64,000 bases of DNA, from contig NC_079491.1 of NCBI RefSeq assembly GCF_020520425.1, positions 8,047,143-8,111,142 on the forward strand. The letters run 5' to 3'. The DNA comes from Spinacia oleracea (lineage: Eukaryota; Streptophyta; Magnoliopsida; Caryophyllales; Amaranthaceae). The notes under the pieces are model-generated. The model was not told the origin of the DNA and searched no databases. It worked only from the letters and a program-made list of their open reading frames with translations. The position numbers and the translations under genes were made by a program. The first letter of the stretch is position 1; every line of letters begins with the position of its first letter. This document shows positions 22,174 through 34,134 of this stretch, piece by piece.

Positions 22174-25100
22174 ACAAACCCCTCGAATCATAGTGGTGGA
22201 GTATGGATATGTTGGAATAATGATAACATTCAAGTATTAAGTCATGTTCTATTTGACAGATGGACACATTTAAAGATCCTCCACAAACCAACTATTGAAC
22301 AAATTTTAGTGTCAGGGGCTTATTTCCCAGCTCAAAACCAAGATAAAGATGGTTTTTGGGATGCAATTACCACTTTTTACGAAAATGTATCCCCTCATGG
22401 ATACTTTTAGGGGATTTTATTGAGTTGTTGTCTACAACTGACAAAATAGGGGGCAACCCAATTACCAGGCACCAATGTAGAGTCCTTCATCAATTTCTTG
22501 CTCAGACTAATGCCATAGATATCAGTTGTCTCCAACAATAGTTCTCCTGGAAACAAATTCACAACATGGTCTCTACCAAAGGCTAGATGGAGTTATTGCA
22601 AGTAGGGATGGCAATGGGCCGGATCTGGACCGGGTCCAACTAGATCCAGATCCAGACCCGATTTTTGAGAGGTGGATCCAGATCCGACCCAGATCCATTG
22701 GGTCTAAAAAAGTTAGACCCAGACCCAGATCCACTGGATCTAGCGGGTCTAGGGTCGGATCTGGGTCCTAAATGGGTCTAAGCTTATAATTTTAACTGCT
22801 CAATTTTTTACATTATATATAAAATTGCCCTGATTTTTTTATGTATATATCAATTATGATATTGCTCGAATCTATGACAAAATTCATTACAATTGTCTGA
22901 AAAAAATTCTAGTCGAATACATTTGCATTCCCTTCAAATATTAGAAAATAGTTAGTACAAAGCTACAAACTCAAGGAAATAATTAGCAAAGTGCAAATCA
23001 TCACACAATAACTTAGTAGCTTGCACCATCGCACCAATTTTCATCGTCCAATATGCTCTTAATCCTCTATATCTCTTAATCCTCTATATCATCATCAAGA
23101 TCCTGTCAATTAAAAATATATGGGGAAAAAAAATATTATTTTCAGATTGAAACGAAAAACTAACTTACCAACAAGATTTTCACTTATGTCATGCATTCCA
23201 ATTCCTATCTAATAACCACTAACATCTCAACCTTATGAAAATGAACCGACTATTCGACTCAATTCCATACCAAATTCATTTCTTTTCTTATTATACTTGT
23301 CAATAACCAATGCGGCTACTATTATATTATCATGTATTATTGTATTAAAGGCTTGGTTATTACCCCCGATTCTAACCATAATTTCACATACCAATTTACA
23401 AATTACAAGTTCACAATATCACAACTCTTCCTACTCCCCCCAGCTTGTGTACATTTCGTAAAAAAAATATTAAACAATTTAACAAGAGTTTTATTAACCG
23501 TTAACCGTAGATCTGTAATATTAACAAAAATTGAAAGTCAAATAACTCAAATTATTCAAGATTGGGAGTTTCAGGACTAGAGAAGTAGAGAAAATATGAT
23601 ACCTCTGGAAAGGTAGCAGATCCTTAATTTCTTTGCCAAATTCTGGTTTACATGGACTGGATTTACATGGACGACATCGACTTCTGGTTAGTCGGACCAA
23701 TGACCATCATCAGAGATTGCGAAGAGAGAGGGGGGTAGGGGACGAAGGGTTCAGTAGACGCGGCGATTTAAGTTTTTAGAGAATTTGTTCTTTAGGTTAT
23801 TTAATTAGGTTAGATTAAACTAAAAGAGAATTTATTTTATTTTTAAAAAAAAGTTCGGATCCCATATCGGATCTGGGTCGGATCTGGGTCTGGAACTTTT
23901 GGACCCAGATCCAGACCCGACCCACAACTCATAGATCCAGATCCGACCCAGATCCATTGGGTCTAATTTTCTTGGACCCAGACCCATAAAAATGGACCGG
24001 GTCCAACCGAATCTGGGTCGGGTCTTGGACCCATTGCCATCCCTAATTGCAAGTAATGTTTTTCACGACCGCTTCCCCCTTTCTTATGTTACGTATGGAA
24101 CCTTCACAAGATCCGATCATGCCCTAATGTTCTTTGAATCTCGGTCAATTCTGAAACCCTCCAACAGACTATTCAGGTTTCAAAACTCATAGACATTAGA
24201 AGAAGATTCCCACAAAGTAGTTAAAAAAGGATGGTCCACTAATGTTCAAGGTTCAAGATTCTTTAGAATTAGAAGGAAATTTTCGAACATCAAAGAAGTA
24301 CTAAAGAAGTGTGCAAAAGGTAAGTACACCATCAAAACAACGAAACTAAAAGCAAATGCGGTGAAAACCACAGAACTATAAGCTAAGTTGATAAGTCAAC
24401 CTTTCAACACTTCCAACATCACCTTATTCGAATGCTAAAACAAAGGGAGAAAATCTTATTAATTGGGCAACATAATTGGAAAAATATGGCACGGAAATCT
24501 TGGCTAACCCAGAAAGACAGAAACACAAAAATATTTCATCAACGTATGAAACAACACTCAACCATGAACCATATATACATGCTTAAAAACAACATTGATC
24601 AATGGGAAGAAGGTCAAGATTAAATCCAAAAAAATCCCATTGATTCCTTTAGGGAAAATATTCAAGTCAACTTCGAGGGGAGGAAGACTGCTTAATCTAG
24701 ACTTTCTACCGCAATTAGTGACATAACAAGAATCTACGAATCTTGTTGCTCCTTTCTCTGGCGAAGAAAAGAGGTCTTTTTTTAAATGAACCCTCTTAAA
24801 GCTTCGGGTTCAGATGGGTTTGGACCGAAGTTCTACCAAACCTACTGATTTGTTATAGGTAAGGAAGTAACCACAAAGGTCAAAAGTTTTTTCTATCATG
24901 GTAAGATCCCACATGCTTTGAACCACTCGATTATTTCTTTAATTCCTAAGAATAACAAACCGAAAAACCCGAATCATTTTAGACCAATTAGTCTTTGTAA
25001 CACCGTCTATATATAAGGCGATCTCTAAATTACTAGTTTCTCGTTTGAGCTTGATCCTTCAGAACCATAAAAGCCCCATCCCGAACGCTTTTACTCCGGA

Positions 25101-27590
25101 AAGATCACTTCATGGCGATCTTCTTCTTGTCCAAGAAATTCTCAATATCTTCAAGAAATCCAAATCTAGAACGGGTTGGTGTGCCCTCAAACTGGATATG
25201 GAAAAATCCTATGATAGAGTAGAATGAGATTTTTTATGAGCAAATCTCTCCAAGTTAGGCTTCCCTGAGCAATGGATTAAATAGGTTAAAGCATGTCTCA
25301 CCACAGTCTCGTATTCAATAAATGTGAATGGTGCACAACGACACACATTACCCCTTCTAGGGGACTAAGACAAGGAGACCCTCTCTCCCCTTATATTTTC
25401 ATTATTTGTATGTAAGTGCTCATAATAATGCTCTCCAAATCCAGTTTTAAAACATCTACGAGGATTGGCTTCAAAATCACTCCGCAAACTCCAAAAATCC
25501 CTTGCCTCATGTTTGCTGATGATAGCTTATTGCTCTGTAAGGCTTCCAACTCGGCTTGTTTAACTTACTAAAAAATATAAAAGAATTATGTGACCTCTCA
25601 AGATAATTGGTTTATTTTCATAAATCATCAATTATTTTTTCGAAAACCATCAACCACCAAAAAAGAGACACCTTGGCTAGCATTTTCAACATGTTCAAAT
25701 CCTTATCTTTAGGCCGTTATCTTGGAGCCCACTTCTCAAGTTATTCCCCTAATAAGTCAGATTATGCCTTCATTATGCAGGAGAGTGAGTCTCGAATCAA
25801 CTCATGGCACATTAACTTCCTCTCAAAAGCAGGAAGCTAGAACAACCCTTATCCAAAGTAACCTAGAAGATTTACCAGCCTATATTTGCTCCTCCTTTCT
25901 CCTCCGCGGGAAAACTTGTACCCATCTAGATAGTGTTGATCGCAATTTCTTTTGGAACCAAACCCATGACAATAAGTATGTGCCTAATATATCCTGGAAT
26001 AAAATTTCTCAACCGAAATCTTATGGGGACTTGGGGTGAGAAGAACGTACCCAATGAGTAGAGACTTTATTGCAAAATTCGGATGGAAGATCTTTACTGA
26101 TAATACAAATTTATGGGCCTCCTTAATGAAAAAGTACATTAATAATGGATCCTTTTTCTCGTTAAAAGGGTAACAACGAGACTCACTTATATGGCGTCAA
26201 ATCCTGAGTCAGAGAGAAATATTAAGAAAAGGATAAGATGGAAATTAGGGAATGGCAACCTGATTAACTTCTGCTCGACAACTAGGTGGGTCAATCCTCC
26301 CTGATTGAAATTTTAGGGTTACACCAAAGCACGGTAGATTCTAATGTCAACGTTGCACATTTCATCACTGCATCTAAGCTTTGGAACTTAGAGAAGTTAT
26401 CACAACTGCTCCCATAATCTTTGGTCCTAAAAATCAAAGGCATTCTCATCCCTTTAAATGCTATTACCAATAGGCTTATTTGGGGGTGCACTAATTTTAT
26501 GAATTTTCAGTAAATTCGCTACCAGGTTAGCCCATGACCTACCCCCAAATGCAACCAAATTAAAATTTAGGTGTTTATGGAACTTGGATATTCCACCCAA
26601 ACTTAAGATCTTAGTTTTGAAAATATATCATAAAAGCATCCCAACCAGGGAGATCCTGTTTTCACGGAATATTTTCTCTTTCAATCTTTGCCCAAGATGT
26701 AACACGCATATGGAAACTATTGACCATTTGTTCTTACCGTGTGAAAACTCTAGACAAGTCTGGTTTCATAGGCTAACCAGAAAATGGTACCATCCATATG
26801 GACGACTTTTTTTGAACCACTGGATTACCTCAGGAGGTCTCAAGTAGCCCTGCATAAATTCGTCTTCCCCTGTTGGGCGATTTGGAAAGAAAGGAATGAC
26901 TATGTCGCTGCTACTTCAAAGATTTTAACACCCATAAGGAATGGGAGTTCAGACTCCAACTCCTCTTGGACTCCCACAAACTTAGAGGTACCCTTTTTTT
27001 TCAACCAATCTCTCCTCTCCCTCTCCTACCACATCCCCACCCATCATGGTGAGGTGGTATCATCCCCCTCCGGGTTCCTTCAAGCTCAACTTCGATGGCT
27101 CTTGCAAGACATCATCGGCAGCGGTAAGCAGCATCATCAGAGACAATAAAGACACTCCAGTTTCAGTAGTCTCTTACAATTTGGGCAACATTCAGGTATT
27201 TATGGCAGAAGCAATGGCGTTACATAAAGGAATCCAGGAAGTCATTTGTCTCAACATTAGAGACCTCTTCATCGAAGGTGATAACCTTTTAGTTATTAAT
27301 GTAGTTAAAGGATCTCGAAAAACCCTTGGAAGCTACATAGTATTGTCAATGATATCAAAATTCTACTTCAGCAATTTCAGATGTGCATATTCAACATATT
27401 TTCAAAGAAGCTAACAGAGTAGCGGATTGGGTAGCTAATGTAGGTCATCTCATTATAGATTCTTTGTATATTGTCTGGTGTAATAGTCCTAACCTAGAGT
27501 TGATTGTAAATAGTGACTGCTTAGAAGTTACGCTTGGCCTCGCGCGAAGGGGCTCCTAAGTCTTTCTCCTTATCTTTTAAAAAAAGAAAA
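22174..27590 (+). pseudogene. Degenerate L1-type LINE ORF2 (endonuclease, RT, RNase H)
   Basis: Recognisable blocks occur in order but in shifting frames with many stops. They are: endonuclease pieces (22180-22550, resuming after the hAT element at 24054 and ending in a SDHA-type motif); RT (25020-25560, including RQGDPLSPYIF and FADDSLL); a zinc-binding CPRC...H...C segment (26690-26750); and an RNase H-like piece near 27060-27330 (LNFDGSCK, then AEAMALHKG). The element ends about 27590 in an A-rich stretch. The start of the same element is at 6340-6462, across the gypsy insertion. It is old and cannot encode a protein. Confidence 0.85.
22603..24045. mobile_element. Non-autonomous hAT element inside the LINE
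   Basis: Ends are TAGGGATGGCAATGG and CCATTGCCATCCCTA (inverted). They are flanked by an exact 8-bp duplication ATTGCAAG (22595-22602 and 24046-24053), which is diagnostic of hAT. Both subterminal regions (to ~22780 and from ~23855) are built of repeated GGATCTGGGTC / GACCCAGATCC motifs in inverted arrangement, likely transposase-binding repeats. The 1.1 kb core has no transposase frame. Length is 1443 bp. Confidence 0.92.
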
Positions 27591-28192
27591 AAGTTAGAAA
27601 CATTTCTAATTAATACCGATATGTAAGTAGTGTATATATATTAATGGAAAACTTGTAAATAAGTGCAAATTATGTAATTGGCCAATTCTATAATGGAAGA
27701 GCATGTTATGGATCTATGTTCCATAGAAGTCGCCCAAATCTGCTTTGAGGAGGACAAATTGCTTGAATTTGGGATATCCACATAACTAGAAGCTTCAAAT
27801 CCATGAAAATTACTAGGTGCACCCAATGGTATTTTTATTACCATTGATGGTGCATACCAATTTTTTTTCTTACATATAAGGAGAAAATGTGAGAAGGTGC
27901 ACCGTGCACCCGGGTGCATCTAATATGCTCTATCAAATCGATAAAAAAAAGTCTTTATTTTTTTCCCTACTCAAATATTTTATTACTTGCTTATTTTGCA
28001 TATACAAAATACAACATTTGTGATTTTATAGCGGTTTTTTTAGAACATACAACACTTACGTTTGAAAGTTCAACAATTCCCCTTCCCGAATGCGTGTCCC
28101 AGTTTTTACTTAAACACACTAGTATATATTTGTTCGTTCATCCCGAATATATACTTAGATGTCCTCGATGTATCATATATTAAGACACGCAT
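27591..28192. other. Between two LINEs, possible Helitron-like end
   Basis: No gene is evident. At about 27895-27922 a hairpin (GGTGCACCGTGCACC) is followed 9 bases later by CTAA, which could be the 3' end of a Helitron-type element. No matching 5' end was found, so this is weak. Confidence 0.3.
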
Positions 28193-30640
28193 ATGTATAT
28201 GGCCATAAAAATCGACTTTGAGAAGGCTTACGATAGGCTCAAGTGGTCCTTCATTAAAGATACCCTCAAAGAGATGAACTTCCCTGGACTCATGATTGAA
28301 GTAATAATGGAGTGTGTTACGTCTCCCTCAATGCGTATTCTGTGGAATGGGGAACAAACGGATGCCTTTACTCCAACAAGAGGGGTGAGACAAGGCGACC
28401 CACTTTCGCCATACCTTTTTGTACTTTGTATGGAACGGTTGAACCAGATTATCGAAGAGGCGGTAATTGGTGAATCCTGGAAACCAATATACGCCAGTAG
28501 AGGTGGTCCAATGCTCTCAAACCTATTCTTCGCAGACGACATCATGCTCTTTGCAGAAGCATCCACGGACCAAGCTGCTACCATTCGGGACTGCCTAAGG
28601 AGATTTTGCGCTGCCTCAGGTCAGAAGGTAAGTTTGCAGAAATCCCGAGTATACTTTTCAAACAATGTGGGGGAAGATACCAAAAATACAATCTGTGAAG
28701 CGTTGGACATGGAAGTGACTGATGATCTAGGGCTATATTTGGGAATGCCTACAATATCCAGCCGAGTTACAAGAGACACATTCAAGCACCTATGTGAGAA
28801 AATAGATAGAAGACTAGCTGGTTGGAAAACTAAATACCTGTCTCTCGCAGGACGCATGACATTGGCCAAATCCACTCTGTCTACTATGAGCTACTACTCG
28901 ATGCAAACAGCCAAGATTCCGCGCACAGTGTGTGATGATATTGATAAGCGCACAAGGAGATTTGTGTGGGGAGGAGATGAGGAGAAGAGAAGAATCCACC
29001 TACTCTCCTGGAACACCCTGCAGTTACCTCGAACACAAGGGGGCATTGGACTCCGATCATCAAGGCAATCCAATTCTTCTTTCCTCACGAAATTGGGGTG
29101 GAGAACACTAACTGAACCTACTGCACTGTGGTCACGAGTCCTCCGCCACAAATATTGCAAAGGTCGTTGTGATATCGATATGTTTACTCCCACCACAAAC
29201 ATGTCAAATGTATGGCGTGGGATTACTGAAAATGTCCAATGGATTAAACAAGGGTCTGCGAGTGCAGTTGGTAATGGCCTTAAAACCCTTTTCTGGGACC
29301 ATAATTGGGCAACTGATACACCTCTAAGAAGCCTTACATTGCAGCCTATCCCACCTGAAATCGAGGGAGCATTAGTTGAAGAAATGTGGGAAAGAGGCAA
29401 CGGATGGAAGTGGGACTCCTTCTCGAACCTATTGCCACCTGAAGTCCTAAAAAAGATAGCATCACACAACTTGATTGAAAACCAGGAGGTGGGTGACCTA
29501 CTGTATTGGAGGGGTCAAAGTCATGGAAATTCTCCATCAAATATGCCTTGAAACTAATTCGAAATGAATCAGACATAGACAATGACCCGAAATGGAACTT
29601 GGCTTGGACGGTCAATGTCCAGCAACGCATAAGGGTTTTTCTATGGCTTATTCTCCATGACAGATTGCTTTGTAACTCTAATAGAGTCAAAAGGAACCTA
29701 ACTGAAGACCCTACCTGCAAAAGATGTGGAGGTGCAGAGGAAAATCTACTCCACCTCTTGCGAGACTGCCCATCATCAAGACACATATGGTCAGCAGTGG
29801 GAGGAACTGCAAACTACCCCTCCTTCTTTTCTGGAAACTTGACTGATTGGATAACCAGAAATCTAAAGGCTGATGGACTTATCTTCAGCGAAAAGTGGCC
29901 ATCTTGCTTTGCCATCACCCTATGGTGGGTCTGGAGATGGCGCAATTGCACAACCTTTGGGAGAGCTCATGAAATACCCATGGAGGCAGGGTCCTTTTTG
30001 CGGGCTAGAGTTGAAGAAAATTGGAGAAGCTTCAATGATAATGCTTCGATCAGACGAATCCCTTCAATAACTCTGATAAAATGGAATGCACCCCCTACAC
30101 AGTGGGTCACTTTGAACACTGATGGGTCTTCAAGAGGATCACCAGGTCTGGCTGGGGGAGGAGGAATAATAAGAGACTCTAACGGAATCTTTCAACGGGC
30201 ATTTACAACAAACTTTGGCATTTGTTCATCCTACAAAGCAGAACTGAAAGCTGTCATGATGGGATTAGAAATGGCAAATGATATGAGAATACAAAAGCTA
30301 GTAGTGCAGATGGATAATGAAGATTGTGTTCGAGTTCTTACAAGCAGCGAGGTAGGTGGTGGAGAATGCTTTCATATTATTAATCATTGTCGTTACTTAC
30401 TTAGTTTATGTAGTTGGGAAGTTCAAGTTATCCATTGTTATAGAGAGGGAAATAAGGTGGCCGACAAGTTAGCCAACTTGGGAGTCGACCAACAAGAGAG
30501 TATTTTGTTTTTTGATAGCCCACTAGGGGATATAGTTAACCTCCTTCACGAGGATATTGTAGGTGTCTCTACACCACGTTTAATTTCGTAATTTAATTCA
30601 AGTCGGGGTCTCTCCCCTCATTAGCACCAAAAAAAATTAT
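28193..30640 (+). pseudogene. 5'-truncated L1-type LINE (RT and RNase H)
   Basis: The first frame (28193-29551) starts inside the RT domain (IDFEKAYDRL, RQGDPLSPYLF, then FFADDIMLFAEA with the FADD catalytic motif). It continues through the thumb/connection region. One frameshift near 29500 moves to a second frame (29506-30591). That frame has a zinc-binding CKRCGG...H...C segment and an RNase H domain (LNTDGSS, KAELKAVMMGLE, QMDNEDC and a final REGNKVADKLAN). The endonuclease and ORF1 are missing, the usual result of incomplete reverse transcription. A short A run ends the element near 30636. Only one frameshift suggests it is much younger than the LINE at 22174-27590. Confidence 0.92.
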
Positions 30641-31939
30641 GAGTGGTTAATTAACACAAACGGTAAAAGAAAATGGACACAACTTTACAAGAATTTTTTA
30701 CAATTTGGGTGATGTCTTTTTCAAAAGGAAGTTTGAAATTGCTACTTCTTTCATTGTCCCACATCACCTAACTATTGGCAATTGACAAATAATACACAAA
30801 GTAGTCACTTTCAAGAGGAACTTGGGTTGTTTGTGCTCAAACAGCTTTCAATGTCAATTGTCTTAAATGTTTTGATTGATTGTTGAAAGGCAATTTATCG
30901 ACAATAATGGAAATTTGCTTTTATCTATTTGAAGACAAATTGGTGTGTTTGGGAATTTTATTTTGTTCTTGTGCTTTTGCTAGACAATTATCAGTGTACT
31001 GCTCTAATTGTGACTAATTGTTATGTTTATTGGTTAACAACAAATTTAATAAAAGTACAAACAAAGTTGTTATCATGATTCATGTCCGTCTCAATTATTG
31101 TTAACTAATTGCATTCTTTTTGCCTTGGATCTCGTGTGATTTTACAATTAAGAAAACAAATACTATGTAATACCTATATTTCTTAATGTTTGACACACTT
31201 AGTATTAACTTTTGCTTTATGTAATATTTGAAGAAGATAGACGAGTGTAAAAAAAATTATGGATAAAGTAATACATCATATTTTATGACATGGGTGTTGA
31301 AACAAAACAAAAAGATGTAAACATTGTAGAGCCATATCCTATTGAATCCAATTTGGGTCTGAAGATCCAAACTTTCAGATCCACATCTATGGATCAAATC
31401 TGAATCAAAATTATCACTTTCTTTATTATAAAAAAAACGATCAACAAAATATTTAAGCTCCTTCATTCAACCGCACACAATTTATTTATTTTTGAGCTGA
31501 ATCTATAAGTAAACATCGAACGATGAAGTTCGTATTTCCTATGTTAGAGATTTTGTAATTAAACAGATATGATGTTTAAGAGGGTCTTTTTAAAGTCCAT
31601 CTTCATACAAGGTAAACACCGATGGTGAGTTTACTAATTGATGGGGCCTTACAATATTTGACTATTATACGCCCTAAAATATAGGGGACTGATTTTGGCA
31701 CTGCTCTTTGCAAGTAGAGCACAAAAATTAAGTGGAGCAAAATAATCTTCTGTCAATGTATATTATCATCCTACATCTAGGCTCTAGCATCAAAGTTCAT
31801 GCATATGAACATCTCATATTTTGGGTACAACAAAATCTAGTTTGCAGGAACCGAATTGGGTGGCTATCCAATAACTACATCTTAATAGTTCCACATTCAT
31901 GCGCTTTGAGAACCACCTGCACGGCTACAGTTGAAACAA
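30641..31939. other. Intergenic, nothing recognised
   Basis: AT-rich sequence with no coding frame or repeat structure I can support. Confidence 0.4.
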
Positions 31940-32267
31940 GGCTTCATTTGATATGGCGTAAAACGTTTTCATGGAAAACAATTTTCCCCTTTTCAATCAT
32001 TTTACGTTGTTTGGTTGGATAAGGGATGGAAAACAATTTTCCATGACTCCCTCAAAGGTGGAAAACCCTTTTCCATTTGAAATGAGGAAAACCACTTTTC
32101 CTTCTTCCCTCCTTACCTCCCTCTCCTTTCTTCCCTTCAACCTTCACCATTTTCTCCCATTTTCCTTTAAAGGAAAACTAGTTTGGAATTGTGTTTTCCC
32201 TTAAAAAATGTTTTCCATGGAAAATCGTTTTACAATGAAAACGTTTTACGCCTTACCAAACGGAGCC
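31940..32267. mobile_element. Foldback MITE
   Basis: Left end GGCTTCATTTGATATGGCGT pairs with the right end, whose reverse complement begins GGCTCCGTTTGGTAAGGCGT. Both continue into AAAACGTTTTC. The 328-bp interior also contains inverted GGAAAACAATTTTCC-type pieces. The terminal sequence type (GGCTCCGTTTGG) is common in plant MITEs. I could not fix a target duplication, so the superfamily is open. Confidence 0.75.
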
Positions 32268-33071
32268 TTAATCGTGACGTGGCTTACAACATTCATGTCA
32301 CTGCTGGGAACACAAATTAGTAAGGCATCACCTTTGAGTCTTTGACCTATCATACATATTCCCACTCTCCCGTATACAAATAACAAATCTATTTAGTGAC
32401 ATCACATCGATATTCACTGATTCGAGGCTTTCATTTCTGCTGATAAGTGAACTAATCTCAAAAGGATTTTGAAGAGAACAAATTATAAATACAAGTAGAC
32501 GCGGGTGCTTCCTTGGTCGATCTGTACTCTTCTGTTAGATACTCTAATTTGAGTCACCATCTAAACACTTGGACTAGCTAACTGTTTAACTATCTTCATT
32601 ACAATCAGACACACACACCAATAAGAGAATGTGCTCTCATACTTTACTACATGATACTAAAAAGCTTGTGCATCAGTTACTAACATACTATACTGCAGGG
32701 AGAGGAGGGAAAGGGAAAGGGAAAGGGAAAGGGAAAGGGAGGGAGGGGAGTGGTCTTCATGTATTTGAGCAAGAGATGTCAAACTAGACTAAATGAAGCC
32801 CTTGCCTAGCCTACAAGGTGTCAACTGTCAACATCGCACCTCCATCCCATGTCCATGTACACGGGCATTACAATAAAAGAAAATGCATTATCTATAGCTG
32901 TTACTGGCCAGACTCCTGCAACTACACATGAGCTTCATCACTACTCGATAGTCGATAGAAGAACACATCTGATACAAGGATACATTTGAGCTTCAAAACA
33001 CGGAGATTAACAAAATCAAGACTCCAGGCATGCATGCAGGGCACATTTAAACATTACAACAAGTCAACAAC
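32268..33071. other. Intergenic with (GGGAAA)n microsatellite
   Basis: At about 32699-32750 the sequence is a GGGAAA repeat of roughly six units flanked by G-rich sequence. Nothing else was recognised. Confidence 0.6.
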
Positions 33072-33111
33072 ACACAAAGCCTTAGTCCCAAAATAATTTG
33101 GGCACATTTGA
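33072..33111 (-). mobile_element. SINE 3' end fragment
   Basis: On the minus strand ATTTTGGGACTAAGGCTTTG is followed by a TTG-like tail. This is the same terminal motif as at 60345-60408 and is typical of plant Au/TS-type SINEs. Only the 3' end is recognisable. Confidence 0.5.
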
Positions 33112-34134
33112 ACATTCAGTTAGAAAAAGCAAATGCTGAAAGTGTCCATAAATACCAGTCACACTGATAAATGATACTTCATGTTTCGCTTTCAGATGAC
33201 ATTGATTGGAGAAGTGCTAATATAGAACCGCACAACAAATATAACAAAACCTGTAATAATATCAATAGCAAGACGGACAACTATTAGAACGGGGGAGGGG
33301 GGGAGGGCATTATAAGTAACCAAAATGAGAGATACCAGGGAAAGAATGGATAAATTAAAAGAAGTGCACATACAAACACTTTGCACAGAGGAATAAACAA
33401 ATTCAACATCCATTGATGGGAGGTTGAACAAGGAACGAATGGTATCAAAGCTATTGTGGCTTTGGATAAAAGGCATTTTTCTCAATTGTTTCAGCTATCT
33501 ACACAAGGAAAACTGACCAATAGCCACCCAAGGATAGATTCACAGCATGAATAGCAGAAACCCCAACTTTTTTTTTCCTTTTTAAAGTAAAACTTAATTG
33601 ATACAGCAGGAGGTGGGGGTCGGAGACTTATGAACACATCAGTTTACTCACTTACCACCCATCCTTTTTATGACAGAGAGTTAGATGATGACTTCTTGGT
33701 AGTTAGCCTGGGTCCATCTTCTACAAACTGTAACACAAAAATAAAAACATGGAAGAGAAACTAAAATTAGATGATTCGGGTTCCACCAAGCAAATGACAT
33801 GTACAAAAACAAAAATTCAGGAATCCTTAAAGGTATTTTCCTAACATCAAATATATGGTACTTATCCATATATAAGCAATCTGTTTACAAAAGAAATTAG
33901 TCTTTCACAAACAAAAATCAGATATTGTATCCTGGCCATTATATGCAAACATCACAAAGGATAAAATAAGATATGATAAGAATGAACATAGAGGTAAAAT
34001 TGAAGTTTTAGCTATAAAATATATTTTACACAGATCAAGCACAAGGGGTTGGAACATCATATCAGAGAAGAGACTTACATAGCTAAACCAACTTCCATTT
34101 TTCAAGGGTCACTATAGGGTAACATCATGTCATT
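33112..34134 (-). other. Downstream of the SUO-like gene (3' UTR expected)
   Basis: No coding block. The gene at 34135-41670 reads toward this region, so its 3' UTR and polyadenylation site should lie here. I could not identify a specific site. Confidence 0.4.
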
